Positions 17,397 to 27,141 are shown, counted from the stretch's first letter. The stretch: 64,000 bases of DNA from Anaerohalosphaera lusitana (GCF_002007645.1 NZ_CP019791.1:124001-188000), one strand, 5' to 3'. Made by a program: numbers and translations. The notes: generated by a model from the sequence alone, not told the origin.

Positions 17397-18731
17397 ATGA
17401 CTGATATCAAGAGGTTCATTGCAGGAATGCCCTTGCATTATAAGCTTTTTTGCGCCTACACCATGATCTTTGCCTCCATCTGGCTTGTAAGCACAGCCTT
17501 AGTCTACGCAATGGCTTATAGAACGATCTCCGCAAGGGTGGACAGCGAACTGTCAAACACAACCACCGCGCTTCGAAACCTGGTTGAAACATGTGCCTCG
17601 ACCGCCATAAAGAACACCTTAAAGGCAAGTGCCCAACGCAACCGCGAGATGATTAGCAGCATCTACGCAAAGGCTCTCAAGGGAGAGATCTCCATGGAGC
17701 AGGCAAAAGCTCAATGCACCGAAATATTGCTCTCCCAGAAGATAGGCTCAACTGGGTATCTCTATTGCGTGGACAGCAAAGGCATCGTCCAGGTGCATCC
17801 GTTCCCCGGCGTTCTAGGCCGAGATGTCTCAGAATACAATTTCATAAAGCAGCAGATCAAGAAGAAACAGGGTTACATCGAATATGACTGGAGGAACCCT
17901 GGTGATCCCGCGGCACGCCCAAAGGCTCTCTATATGACATACTTTGAACCGTGGGACTGGATTATTTCAGCATCCTCATACCGAAGTGAGTTCCTCGATC
18001 TGGTCAATGTCGATGATTTTCGAGACACAGTTCTCGCACTCAATTTTGGCAAGAGCGGCTACTCATTTGTGGTCGATGTAGACGGCAACATGATAATTCA
18101 CCCTAAGACCAAAGGAAACTTCTCCGACACCGACTCAATAAAGACCATCCTCCGCGAAAAAGAAGGCACAATGCGATATAAATGGCAAAACCCTGACGAG
18201 CACCGGCCACGTGAAAAAATTGTCTGCTTTATGCCCATACCTGAATATGGCTGGTTTGTCGGCTCAAGCGGATATGTGGACGAAATGTACGCCCCCATTA
18301 GCAGAATACGAAACGTTCTGGTCATCACCTTTATAACCGGGGTCGCCGCCATAATTGCATTGTCCTTGTGGCTCAGCTCGATCATTACAAAACCTCTCAG
18401 CAGCCTTACGGACCGTGTTGTCAAGGCATGTGGCGAAGAAAAACCCGAATGTGACCTCGAACAACGTAACGAAATACGAAAACTAACGGACTGCTTCAAC
18501 TGTTTTGTCGTTAAGATAGAGGATTATCAATCTAAACTAAAAGAATCACTGGCCCAAAAAGAGGAAGCGATGCATCAACTTTCTATAACCAACGAGGAAC
18601 TGGAAGAGATTGTGTTTGCCAGCTCACACGACCTGCGATCCCCGCTTGTCAGCCTGGCAGGGTTCAGCCATGAGCTCGAAGTTTCCTGCGGAAAGTTGCA
18701 GGAAATGATAAGTAATACGCATTGCGATTAA
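17397..18731 (+). pseudogene. Sensor histidine kinase, 5' part (interrupted by IS630-type element)
   Basis: The 5' half encodes one N-terminal helix (about residues 17-40), two Cache-type sensor repeats (GSTGYLYCVDSKGIVQVHP and GKSGYSFVVDVDGNMIIHP), a second helix (about 305-325), a HAMP-like linker with coiled coil, and the start of the HisKA dimerisation domain with the phospho-acceptor His in ASSHDLRSPL. After Ile-Ser (18708-18713) the reading runs into the insertion element and stops. The product would sense an extracellular ligand but could not bind ATP. AAGGAG (17383-17388) sits 8 nt before the ATG at 17397, favouring it over the ATG at 17391. The 3' half resumes at 19875. Confidence 0.88.
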
Positions 18732-19300
18732 TTCTCATGCTTAGTCCATTCAGTATTGCATATTGAGCAGAACATTTCTGAGGTTATATTGTTCCATGCA
18801 ACTGTTCCTGCGTTGAATATTTCCTCATAATTTTTGTAAATGCGGTTGCTCAAGTAGTGACTCTTCATATAGGCCCAAAGACGTTCTATCGGATTCAATT
18901 CCGGACTGTATGCAGGCAGGTGAAGCAGGCTGATATTCTTCGGCACAACCAACTGTTTAGCGATATGCCAACCAGCCTGATCAAGAACCAGAACCACATG
19001 TACATCTTTGCCTGCCTCCTCGCTTATAAATCTCAGGTGGTGATTCATATAATCAGTGTTAACAGTCGGAGTAATCACAGCCGACGATTTGCCATTGACA
19101 GGATTGACAGCTCCAAAAATATATACCCAATCATACTCGGTCTGCTTTACTGCTGTAGGCCTGGATCCTTTTGGAGCCCAAACATTGGTCAGTGTTCCTT
19201 GCTGGCCTATTCGCACTTCGTCCTGGAACCAGATCTCAATTTTCTTTTCGGGGTTTTCTGTTCGGACTTTTTGGACAAAAAGGGGGCTTGCTCCAACCAC
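18728..19300 (-). CDS. IS630-type transposase, C-terminal DDE part (orfB)
   Basis: The ORF encodes the DDE catalytic region: first Asp in WFQDEVRIGQ, second Asp in VLVLDQAGWH, and Glu in SPELNPIERLWAYMK. These are the hallmark spacings of IS630/Tc1-mariner transposases, which excise and insert the element at TA sites. It is read in the -1 frame relative to the upstream ORF (19207-19776) and overlaps it by 94 nt. The nominal first codon has no ribosome-binding site, so translation most likely comes from frameshifting rather than separate initiation. Confidence 0.9.
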   Translation of the reverse strand: MVGASPLFVQKVRTENPEKKIEIWFQDEVRIGQQGTLTNVWAPKGSRPTAVKQTEYDWVYIFGAVNPVNGKSSAVITPTVNTDYMNHHLRFISEEAGKDVHVVLVLDQAGWHIAKQLVVPKNISLLHLPAYSPELNPIERLWAYMKSHYLSNRIYKNYEEIFNAGTVAWNNITSEMFCSICNTEWTKHEN

Positions 19301-19776
19301 TGCTGCATTTTTTCCGGATCGTTCTTTCGGTGCTTAGGCCTTGGTTTTAGACATGAAAGCCCCAATCTATGCATTAGATCATAGACGCCGAAGAGCGAAT
19401 ATTTTACGCCAAATTCTCTTTCAAGAATCCGTCTTATGTCTCTGCCGCGTAGCACACATACACCACCGTCTGAATCGGTTGGTCCATCTTGAATTCGCTT
19501 GATCAACTCAGGCTCTTTTTTGCGTGGCAGTTTTGTAGGCCTGCCGCTTTGACGTTTTGGTGCGATAGCCTCAATGCCGCCATCACGGTAGAAATAACAC
19601 CATCGCTGAACGAAGTTTTTGCTGCGATCAAGTTTTGTCATGATCGCTTTTGTTTGCCATCCCTCCAATGCCAGGGCTACCACCCGATATCGATCTCGCT
19701 GCTTTGCATTGGTTTCAATCTGAGCTTTTTCTTTTAACTTTTGCAGGTCACCGTACTTGATCTCACTGATGTGCAT
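19207..19776 (-). CDS. IS630-type transposase, N-terminal DNA-binding part (orfA)
   Basis: This 189-aa ORF contains a helix-turn-helix region (RYRVVALALEGWQTKAIMTKL...NFVQRWCYFYRDGG) and a GRPTKLPRKK basic segment typical of the paired-type DNA-binding domain that recognises IS630 ends. AAGGA lies about 8 nt before the ATG at 19776. The family's usual single protein of about 340 aa would result from a -1 shift near 19267-19273. Without a shift the product ends in a basic tail (KRKLRSGSRTKCE). Confidence 0.88.
   Translation of the reverse strand: MHISEIKYGDLQKLKEKAQIETNAKQRDRYRVVALALEGWQTKAIMTKLDRSKNFVQRWCYFYRDGGIEAIAPKRQSGRPTKLPRKKEPELIKRIQDGPTDSDGGVCVLRGRDIRRILEREFGVKYSLFGVYDLMHRLGLSCLKPRPKHRKNDPEKMQQWLEQAPFLSKKSEQKTPKRKLRSGSRTKCE
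19267..19273 (-). promoter_or_regulatory. Probable -1 programmed frameshift site (C AAA AAG)
   Basis: On the minus strand the heptamer C-AAA-AAG lies in the orfA frame exactly inside the overlap with the -1 frame of orfB. Slippage here gives ...APFLSKK-VRTENPEKK..., a continuous transposase. Confidence 0.65.
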
Positions 19777-19874
19777 GCCATATTTCCTTTCATTTTTTAG
19801 GAATTATGACACATCATTAGCGATGGCGCAAGTCTAAAACCGTGGCGCGCGAAAAATTTTCACAATGCGTATAA

Positions 19875-20505
19875 GCTGTTGCACGATAAAGCTGCGGCCC
19901 AACAAGTCAACCGGCTCATCTCCGATGAAGTCGGGCAGGAGGTCTCGTTTATAACCGCCAGCGTCAAAAAGCTCGATTCACTGCAAAGAGGGCTTCTGGC
20001 ACTTTCACGATTGGGTAGAGTCGAACTGGATAAGGACCTGATCGACATGGACGAACTTGTCAAAAAAATATTCACCCTGCAGGAAGAACAGGTCCTGGCC
20101 GCAAAAGCAGAGATTGATATCGATCATTTGCCCAACTGCTGCGGCGACCAGCAGCTTATCAGCGAAGTCTTCTCAGCCCTGCTGGACAACGCTCTCAAGT
20201 ATCTCGATCCGCAGCGAAAAGGGCTAATACGCATCTCCGGACATGCGAGGGACGGCATGTGCAGATACTCCGTCAGGGATAACGGCATTGGAATATCGCC
20301 GGAGCATCAGAAAAAAATATTTGAAGTTTTTCACCGCCTCACTCCAAATGGCGACACGATGGGCAGAGGCCTGGGTTTGACCCTTGCTCGCCGAATAGTA
20401 CTGAGACACAAAGGTCATATCTGGGTGCAATCACAAGAAGGACAAGGCAGCACTTTCTGGGTCGAATTACCCGCAGCAGACACACAAAATAAAACCGCCC
20501 ACTAA
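19875..20505 (+). pseudogene. Sensor histidine kinase, 3' part (ATPase domain)
   Basis: The 3' half continues the kinase with the second HisKA helix (ASVKKLDSLQRGLLALSRLGRVEL) and the complete HATPase_c domain: N box LLDNALKYLD, G1 box DNGIGI, F region FEVFHRL and G2 box GRGLGLTLARRIV. Joined across the excised element, the ancestral protein would be about 649 aa. A TTG at 19879 could in principle start a soluble ATPase fragment lacking the acceptor His. No response-regulator gene adjoins it. Confidence 0.88.
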
Positions 20506-20602
20506 CACCCTTACTTGCGAAAGATCAGCGGCGCACACAAAACCACCTCACGGATTGCTGCAAATCTGCCAATAAATCAGCCCGATGGTCAAGTCTTCTT
20601 TA

Positions 20603-21427
20603 TCAACGCCTCATATCACGGGTCACACTGAACGGATACGCAAACTCAAAAGCTTCGGACACATCCAGATTACTCGCTGAGCCGTCAGCAAAAACCGTGT
20701 TCGCCCTGCCCGTCGCCGGATCCCCGTTTTTCATACTGTGATACCCCGAAGCGGCATCACAATAGTCCTCCCGCCCAAGCGGATACCACCGCGCAAGCAT
20801 GACATTGTCATTTATCCCGTACCTCGAAACCCCATCGATCGGCTCCAAAGTTTCCTCTGTGAAAAGAATAGTCGAACCGGGCCTTTTCAATGCCGAAAGC
20901 CTCACCACCCCGCAAGTAGGATTGTCCTTCACACTGCCCGGCGTCGGATCGTTCCGCCACCACACCGAACGCGTACCAAGATACCCGTTCATCGCATAAC
21001 TGTAACGAACATCTATCGGGACCGAAGCATCATGACCCGCATGACCCGAACCTTCACTTTTCGCGAACCGTTCGAAAGACGGACACACATGCACCTTCTC
21101 CGCCTTCAGGTACGGCCAAAGCAATCCGTCCGGCTCGATCTCCGCGTCATGCCATCGGCACGCATTGCTCCCCCGCAGAGCAAAATATTCCTCCACGGCC
21201 TTCTCAGAATAAAGCCAGTTGTCAGGCCTGGGAAGCTCACCCCCGTTCCCCGCTGCATATGCGTTAACGGCAATACCATACTGCTTGAGATTAGAGCTGC
21301 AAACCGTCTGATAGGCCTTGTCCTTCACCTCTGCCAGCGCCGGCAGCATGATCGCAAGGATCAGCCCCATGATGGATATCACCACCAAAAGCTCTATCAG
21401 CGTAAATGCCCTAACGCTCCTTGCCAT
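20603..21427 (-). CDS. Prepilin-like protein with H-X9-DG domain
   Basis: The 274-aa protein has the leader MARSVRAFTLIELLVV with the prepilin cleavage/methylation motif, then a hydrophobic helix to about residue 33, and a body with paired Cys residues (QTVCSSNLKQYG, VHVCPSF). The tail has YHSMKNGDPATGRANTVFADGS, a longer-spaced variant of the planctomycete H-X9-DG motif. It belongs to the same family as the two genes at the left edge. The start at 21427 has GGAGAG about 9 nt upstream; a start 12 codons earlier lacks a site. It is a single gene, likely a pseudopilin with its own secretion or sensing role. Confidence 0.87.
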   Translation of the reverse strand: MARSVRAFTLIELLVVISIMGLILAIMLPALAEVKDKAYQTVCSSNLKQYGIAVNAYAAGNGGELPRPDNWLYSEKAVEEYFALRGSNACRWHDAEIEPDGLLWPYLKAEKVHVCPSFERFAKSEGSGHAGHDASVPIDVRYSYAMNGYLGTRSVWWRNDPTPGSVKDNPTCGVVRLSALKRPGSTILFTEETLEPIDGVSRYGINDNVMLARWYPLGREDYCDAASGYHSMKNGDPATGRANTVFADGSASNLDVSEAFEFAYPFSVTRDMRR

Positions 21428-21543
21428 TTTCCGCAACTCTCCAAAAATTCTCTTACGACACAATTATAGCCCTTAAACCTCTTTATGTCAATAGTGGCTT
21501 ATACCGTAAAAATCTAAAATCCCGCAACACATACCGAACACCC

Positions 21544-22410
21544 TCAGTCTTTTTCTTCGATCGTCGCCCGCTCCTTCTGAGCATCCACAAATTTCTCCAG
21601 CGCCTTCTGCTTCGCCTGCTCCGTCAGCTCCTTGACGATAACTTCCCGCACATCATCCAGTGGACAAGGCGTCGACTCCTTATGATCCGTCACCTTCGCG
21701 ATATGATACCCGAATTCCGTCTCAAATATCTCGCTCGTCTCGCCCACCTTCATATTGAAAACGACATCCTCGAACGACTGCACCATCTGCCCCCGCGGAA
21801 AATACCCCAGGTCCCCGCCGTTCTCCGGACATGCCGAATGCTGCTGCGCCAGCGTATCAAATGCCTCACCCTTCTTCAGCTTTGAAAGTGTCTCCTCCAT
21901 CTCCTTATACTGCGTCTCCCGGTCCACATCCGGACTCGGATGCAGCACGATATGCGACGCCCGGATCATCTCCGGAATAGTAAACCGCTCCAAGTTCTTC
22001 TGATAATACTTCTCGATCTGCTTTTTCGTAGGCTCACCCACATCCGCGGTGATCTTCTCGATCAGCTTCTCCGTCTTCATCCGGTCCGCGATATCCTGCC
22101 TCACCTTATCCTCACTGCCCGGTGCCAACCCCGCCTGGCTCAGCAGCTCAGCCTTACCCCCCGCCTGCTCGACGAGGTTCTCGAACGCCTTCTCAACCGT
22201 CTCATCATCCACATCCGTCACCTTCGCACGAGCCGCCTGCCGCAGCAGAACCCGCTCGATCACGTTCTCCTTCGACCAAGCATAAAGCTGCTCGTACTGC
22301 TCCTCCGGCGACTGATCACCGAACACACGCTGATAATCAGGCTTCAGCCGTTCGACCTCCGCCTGTATCTCTTTTTCCTCTACCCGTTCACCATTCACAT
22401 ATAACGCCAT
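21544..22410 (-). CDS. PpiC/parvulin-type peptidyl-prolyl isomerase (SurA-like)
   Basis: The 288-aa protein has an N-terminal SurA-like helical region (about 1-140) and a single parvulin domain (about 145-245) with ASHIVLHPS, FDTLAQQHSACPENGGDLGYFPRGQMV and GYHIAKVTDH, all classic PpiC motifs. It should assist folding of proteins through cis-trans isomerisation at proline. No signal peptide is visible (MALYVNGERVEEKEI), so a cytoplasmic location is implied, unlike SurA. The ATG at 22410 has AGGAG 7 nt upstream; a longer form starting 12 codons earlier is not supported. Confidence 0.9.
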   Translation of the reverse strand: MALYVNGERVEEKEIQAEVERLKPDYQRVFGDQSPEEQYEQLYAWSKENVIERVLLRQAARAKVTDVDDETVEKAFENLVEQAGGKAELLSQAGLAPGSEDKVRQDIADRMKTEKLIEKITADVGEPTKKQIEKYYQKNLERFTIPEMIRASHIVLHPSPDVDRETQYKEMEETLSKLKKGEAFDTLAQQHSACPENGGDLGYFPRGQMVQSFEDVVFNMKVGETSEIFETEFGYHIAKVTDHKESTPCPLDDVREVIVKELTEQAKQKALEKFVDAQKERATIEEKD

Positions 22411-22577
22411 CAAAATCTCCTGATTCAAAAAACAGATGAAGGCCAATTAAACCATATTTACCCCCGCCTTGCAACCCCACTCTTCCATCTCGCGCGCCCC
22501 AATCCCACAACTGGCCGCCTATTGCTCAAACCGCGTCCCGTCACTCCAGCTCATCGCCCACACCCCAAACCATCCCC

Positions 22578-24563
22578 TCACATATACCGATCCTCCGAAA
22601 GCTCCACCCGGCACTTCGGCACAGCCTCCAGAAACAACCGCCCATACTGCTTACTCACGATCCGACTGTCCAGCACCACCACGATCCCCCGATCACTCTG
22701 CGATCGTATCAACCGCCCGAACCCCTGCTTGAATTTTATGATCGCCGTCGGAAGCTGAAACTCGAAAAACGGATTCCGCCCCTCAGCCCGCATCTTCTCG
22801 ATCCGTCCCTGCACCAGCGGATGATTCGGCACCGCAAACGGCAGCCGCACAATTATCACATTACTCAGCGCCTCCCCCGGCACATCAACACCCTGCCAGA
22901 AACTGTCCGTCCCGAACAGCACACACCGATGCCCGTTCTTGAACCGCTCCAATATCGTCGCCCGATCCTCACCGCCCCCCTGGCACAGCAGCTCCATCCC
23001 GTGCTCAGCAACAAACTCCTCCATCCGCCCCGCCATATCCTTCAGCATCGAATAGCTCGTAAACAGCACAAACGCCTGCCCCTCGCTCTGCAATACATAT
23101 TTCTTGATCGCCTCAACCGCCCGCGTAGTAAACTCCCCATGGTTCGGCTCCGGCAAGTCCGGCTCGATATAAAGCGTCACCTGATTCTCATAATCGAACG
23201 GCGAACCCAGCTTCAACGCCTTAAACTCCTCCAGCCCGATACGCTTCGCAAAAAAGTCGAACCCGCTCCGATCCTCCGCACCCGCACAGCTAAGCGTCGC
23301 ACTCGTCGTCACCACCGACTGGAACGGCTCGAACAGACACCGCTTCACGTGCGGCCCAACGTCCAGCGGCGCCGACCGCAGCGCAGTCCGCTTCCGCCTC
23401 CCCTTACTCGCCTCCACCCAGTAAACGTTCCCCTCCAGATCCTGCGTCAGAAAATTCTTCAGCGACACCTCCAGCGCCTTGCACCGGTCGATATACCGCG
23501 TAAGCTCAAAACTGTCATCCTCATCATCCGCATCCTTCGACAGCTTCGCAAGCTCCAGCCGCAGCTCCCGCAAAGGCCCCGTAATATTGTCATCCACAAA
23601 CTCCTTCTGACACCGCCCGTTCGTCTCCCGATACGCATGCTCATACCACGCCTCCACCTGCTTGAAAAACACCTCCCCAGCCTTCTCACACTCCGCAACC
23701 CGCTCCCGTGCCTTCGCCGCCTCAGAAAAAGCAAGCACCCCCTTCCGGTTCCGCTTGTTAAACAGATTCCGCAGCAGATACGTCAGCGTAAAATTGCTGA
23801 TGTTTATCCCGAAATGATCCTCCGCCACATGCTCGATGTTGTGCGCCTCATCGATCACCACCAGCTCATAGTCCGGCAGTATCCCAACCCCCTGCTCCTT
23901 CAGCACCAGGTCACTGAACAGCAGCGCATGGTTCGCCACGATAATATCCGCCGTATTCAGCCGCCTCCGCGCCCGCCAGTAAAAACAGTCCCGATAATGC
24001 GCACATTTCCGCCCCCGGCAGTTCCCATGCTCGCTCTGCACCGCATCCCACGCCTTCGCAGAAGGCACTATCGGACAGTCACTCAGCGACCCGTCCTCCG
24101 TCTCCTGCGCCCACGCATTGAGCTGCTGCAATTCGATCCCTAAATCGCTGAACAGCTCACGCTGCTTCTTCTGCGCATACGCCAGCCGACGCAAACAAAC
24201 ATAATTCTGCCTCCCCTTCGCAAGACACGCCGAAAACTCCACCGGCACCACATCCGCCAGAAAAGGTATATCCTTGTTGATCAACTGCTCCTGCAGATTG
24301 ATAGTGTACGTGCTGATCAGCACCTTGCTGTTCTTCTTCTGCACCTGCTCCAGCGCCGCCGCCAGGTATGCAAAACTCTTGCCGACCCCCGTCCCAGCTT
24401 CCACCGCAAGATGCTCACCGTCCCCGAACGCATCCCGCACCGACATACCCATGCGCAACTGCTCGGGACGGTTCTCAAACGCATGATGCGCCTGAGCTAT
24501 AAAACCGTCTGCCCCGAGTATACTCTTGACGTCTATACCGCGATCTTCCTGAAACGATATCAA
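22578..24563 (-). CDS. DinG/YoaA-like ATP-dependent DNA helicase (XPD group)
   Basis: The 661-aa superfamily 2 helicase has Walker A EAGTGVGKS (55-63), four cysteines suited to an iron-sulfur cluster (C123, C182, C187, C193), DEAH at 238-241 in VVIDEAHN, and C-terminal motifs FVLFTSYSML, FGTDSFWQGVDVPG and QGFGRLIRSQSD. DinG-family helicases unwind 5'-to-3' and help resolve replication obstacles, R-loops or G-quadruplexes. It starts with TTG at 24563 overlapping the TGA of the upstream TPR gene (24560), so it is translationally coupled to that gene and nadK. No 3'-5' exonuclease domain is fused here. Confidence 0.92.
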   Translation of the reverse strand: MISFQEDRGIDVKSILGADGFIAQAHHAFENRPEQLRMGMSVRDAFGDGEHLAVEAGTGVGKSFAYLAAALEQVQKKNSKVLISTYTINLQEQLINKDIPFLADVVPVEFSACLAKGRQNYVCLRRLAYAQKKQRELFSDLGIELQQLNAWAQETEDGSLSDCPIVPSAKAWDAVQSEHGNCRGRKCAHYRDCFYWRARRRLNTADIIVANHALLFSDLVLKEQGVGILPDYELVVIDEAHNIEHVAEDHFGINISNFTLTYLLRNLFNKRNRKGVLAFSEAAKARERVAECEKAGEVFFKQVEAWYEHAYRETNGRCQKEFVDDNITGPLRELRLELAKLSKDADDEDDSFELTRYIDRCKALEVSLKNFLTQDLEGNVYWVEASKGRRKRTALRSAPLDVGPHVKRCLFEPFQSVVTTSATLSCAGAEDRSGFDFFAKRIGLEEFKALKLGSPFDYENQVTLYIEPDLPEPNHGEFTTRAVEAIKKYVLQSEGQAFVLFTSYSMLKDMAGRMEEFVAEHGMELLCQGGGEDRATILERFKNGHRCVLFGTDSFWQGVDVPGEALSNVIIVRLPFAVPNHPLVQGRIEKMRAEGRNPFFEFQLPTAIIKFKQGFGRLIRSQSDRGIVVVLDSRIVSKQYGRLFLEAVPKCRVELSEDRYM

Positions 24564-26047
24564 CTGCCGGACCCGCCGCTGCTCTTAACCGCCTTCTCGA
24601 TCGCGCCTTCGATCAACTGCACAGCCTCGCTGCCCTCGACCGTCTCGCCTGCCTGCTCGAGTATCGCTCTCGCCTGATCGTAATCGCCCATCTGGTAATG
24701 AACATAACTCAGCAGCAGCGCAAGTTCCGGCGCGTTGTTCCTATCGTACCAGCTCTGCAGGTCCTTGACCCGCTCGCTCAGCTTCGCCTTGCCGCCCATC
24801 AGCTCTTCCAGATCGACGTCTTCCTCGACATACCCCGGTTCCATCTTCAGCGTACGCTGCAGCAGATACGAGCTTGTAACGTAACTGCCCGACGCGAACA
24901 GCGCCAGCGACTTGCCGGCATAAACATCGGGCTCCTTGCTCTTGTAGATCGCAGCAAGATCGAACGCATCCGCGGCCTTGTAGAACTTACCCTCTTCAAG
25001 CAGTCCATTCGCCCGGCTCATATGCTTGTCGTAACGCTCCTCTGCAAACGCCTCGAAGCTGCCGTATTCTTCCAGTATCTCACGAGCACGCGCCTTCTGT
25101 GACGGCGTAAGCTCCGGCTCCTCGACCGGCTCTTCACCTTCCTCAGGCTCAGCCTCTTCCATTTTTTCTTCCGGCAGCACCTCCATGCCGTCGCCTTCTT
25201 CCTCATCGAGAACCTCGGGCTCTACAGCCTCGCGGCGCTCACGGATCACACGACCCTCCTTCTGCATCTCCACCATCTCTTCAGGAGTCAATGGCTCCAG
25301 CGGCTCATCAGGCTCGATGGGTTCCAGCGACTCATCAAACTTACGCTCCAGCCTTTCAAGCTCACCCCGCCTCAGATCCTGTTCATCTTCGTCCATATCC
25401 TCGATGCGCTGCGGCTTGAGATCATCGCGTTCCACAAGTGATGTAATGTCCGTCGGCGAAAGCTCCCGCTCCTGATACTCGTCAACCTGAAGAACCGACA
25501 ACTGCAGATCGAGCTCCCGCTCCAGATCGTCCGTCGAACCGGTAAAATAATCCCTCGTACCCGTAAACGTCAGACTCTCCAGATCCTGCGGACGAGCAAC
25601 CTGGTATACGTTCATGACGCTCGGATCCAGCAACGTCGGACTCTGCAACCCCGACTGACCGCTCCTCTGAAGAGTCGTAACGGTCTGTGAAGGAAGGTAA
25701 TAAGGAGTATATGTCCCTGGATTCCGGTCATAAATAGGATCCGCTGACCGGCGTATAAAATCATTCAGATCATCCGATCCAAGCGAACCGCGGAACTCGT
25801 ACTGCGACTGATAAGGCACGTTCCCCCGGAAGTTCCGGTTGCCCGCAACGTTACCGGTTATAAGCAGATTTCGGTTCTGATAATCGATCTCGCTTGTAGA
25901 CCTCCGCAAACCCCTCTGCCCCGCCGTCACCGGCTGAGTCGGATTCAGCAAATGGGACCGGTTGGACCCCCTTTGCGGTTGCGCGAAAGTCACAAAGCTT
26001 ATCAAAACCACAAGTGCTGCTGCCAGGATCTTATATCGTAAAGTCAT
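24560..26047 (-). CDS. Secreted acidic protein with C-terminal TPR-like repeats
   Basis: The 495-aa protein has a Sec signal peptide (residues 1-22, ending TFAQPQ), then about 200 aa rich in Asn, Gln, Ser and Arg. A long, highly acidic Glu/Pro-rich segment lies at about 225-325, with many EPxEP-like steps, and TPR-like helices follow from about 345 (ANGLLEEGKFYKAADAFDLAA, LLLSYVHYQMGDYDQARAIL). I do not recognise a named family; it probably acts as an envelope scaffold or assembly factor. It overlaps nadK by 4 nt (ATGA) at its start and the helicase at its end, so the three genes form one operon. Confidence 0.78.
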   Translation of the reverse strand: MTLRYKILAAALVVLISFVTFAQPQRGSNRSHLLNPTQPVTAGQRGLRRSTSEIDYQNRNLLITGNVAGNRNFRGNVPYQSQYEFRGSLGSDDLNDFIRRSADPIYDRNPGTYTPYYLPSQTVTTLQRSGQSGLQSPTLLDPSVMNVYQVARPQDLESLTFTGTRDYFTGSTDDLERELDLQLSVLQVDEYQERELSPTDITSLVERDDLKPQRIEDMDEDEQDLRRGELERLERKFDESLEPIEPDEPLEPLTPEEMVEMQKEGRVIRERREAVEPEVLDEEEGDGMEVLPEEKMEEAEPEEGEEPVEEPELTPSQKARAREILEEYGSFEAFAEERYDKHMSRANGLLEEGKFYKAADAFDLAAIYKSKEPDVYAGKSLALFASGSYVTSSYLLQRTLKMEPGYVEEDVDLEELMGGKAKLSERVKDLQSWYDRNNAPELALLLSYVHYQMGDYDQARAILEQAGETVEGSEAVQLIEGAIEKAVKSSGGSGS

Positions 26048-26952
26048 TTTTTCACCTCGTCTTTTTCGACGTCATCTTTGGGTGATACACGAGCTAATTC
26101 ATGTTTATATCGGTATTTTGGCTTCTCTGCCCAACTAAGTTTTTCAGCCAATGTGTCCCATTGTGTGCGCATCGGGTTGTTCACCACCAGAAACGATCCG
26201 TGGTGCCTAAACACTTTTACTACGTCGTTTTTCTTCAATTTGTGCGATATCTGCCCGTCCAGCGTTATCGTCGTATTGTCGTTAACCCGCCCCGACTCCA
26301 CCTCTATGATGCTCTTATCACTGATTACGATAGGCCGAAAGCTCAGAGAATGCGGACAAACCGGCGTCACCACAAATGCCGACAGATTCGCCGACAGTAT
26401 CGGCCCGCCTGCGGAAAGGTTATACGCCGTCGACCCGGTTGGCGTGGAAATGATCAGGCCGTCCCCCACACAGCTTGCCAGCGACTGACCCTGCACCGTC
26501 ATCTTCAGATCTATCATGTGAAACGGCGCACCCGCCGAGATCGCTACATCGTTAACCGCTGTCGACTCGAATATCGGTTCCTTCCCCCGTGAAATGCTGC
26601 AGTGAAGTATCATCCGTTTTTCGATCTTCGTCTGCCCGGCCAGAATATCCTCAAACAGCTCCTCCAGCTCGTCAACACTGAACTCAGCCAGAAAACCCAG
26701 CTTGCCGACATTCACTCCGATGACCGGCACGTCCGCCTCGCAAAGATCCCGCGCCGCAGAAAGGATCGTCCCGTCACCGCCGAAAACAACCGCAAAATCC
26801 GCTTTACGCAAAAAATCGACCGCACAGTCACCCATAAAACAGTTCGCAAGGATGTCCACACGGTCATCGACAAATCTGATGAAACGCTCACTCGCTTCGG
26901 TGGCGTATTTTCTCTCAGGATCTCCGAAAATTATGATCTTTGCCTTTGGCAT
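26044..26952 (-). CDS. nadK: NAD kinase
   Basis: The 302-aa protein contains the signature VFGGDGTILSAAR (about 57-69), VNVGKLGFLAEF (about 80-91), NDVAISAG (about 136-143) and DGLIISTPTGSTAYNLSAGGPI (about 163-184, quoted in part), the complete NAD-kinase set. It phosphorylates NAD+ to NADP+ in the cytoplasm and is essential in most bacteria. It is the first gene of a minus-strand operon with the TPR protein and the helicase. A copy of the 161-bp MITE-like repeat begins 29 nt before its start codon, between it and dxs, so the promoter may lie in or beyond that repeat. Confidence 0.95.
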   Translation of the reverse strand: MPKAKIIIFGDPERKYATEASERFIRFVDDRVDILANCFMGDCAVDFLRKADFAVVFGGDGTILSAARDLCEADVPVIGVNVGKLGFLAEFSVDELEELFEDILAGQTKIEKRMILHCSISRGKEPIFESTAVNDVAISAGAPFHMIDLKMTVQGQSLASCVGDGLIISTPTGSTAYNLSAGGPILSANLSAFVVTPVCPHSLSFRPIVISDKSIIEVESGRVNDNTTITLDGQISHKLKKNDVVKVFRHHGSFLVVNNPMRTQWDTLAEKLSWAEKPKYRYKHELARVSPKDDVEKDEVKK

Positions 26953-26980
26953 AGGCCCTATCGCCCGATCTTAAGATTTA

Positions 26981-27141
26981 GGGGAGTTCTAATAATTGCT
27001 TTTGAGCGACAAGTAGAAGGTTTTTGCATTCCGGCAAGGAAGACAGATCAGCTTTAGTTGTAGCTAAATCGGTTTTTGTCTGACACCGCCCGGAATCAAA
27101 AAGATTCGCTTGGTCGCCAAAATAAATTGTTAGAGGTTCCC
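26981..27141 (+). mobile_element. 161-bp MITE-like element, copy R1
   Basis: It begins GGGGAGTTCTAA and ends in the complement of GGGAACCTCTAA, giving imperfect terminal inverted repeats of about 35 bp; the interior continues as an imperfect palindrome. TTTA flanks it on both sides (26977-26980 and 27142-27145). The right end overlaps the last codons and the stop of dxs (TAA at 27130-27132, minus strand). Confidence 0.85.

Larger units (their letters stand above)
18716..19871 (-). mobile_element. IS630-type insertion sequence
   Basis: The element is about 1156 bp. Its ends are TACGCATTG (18716-18724) and CAATGCGTA (19863-19871), an exact 9-bp inverted repeat extended imperfectly inward (GA..AA.TT). 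TAA flanks both sides (18713-18715 and 19872-19874), so the duplication is TA plus an ambiguous base, or TAA. Removing the element and one TAA restores an open kinase frame (EMIS-K-LLHDK). It carries two overlapping minus-strand ORFs joined by a probable -1 frameshift. Confidence 0.92.

Noticed and set aside
22821-24143. 440-aa open frame on the plus strand opposite the helicase gene
   Set aside because: Composition is extreme (Arg/Leu/Pro/His-rich), with no domain, and it lies wholly opposite a helicase with clear catalytic motifs. It is a GC-skew shadow.
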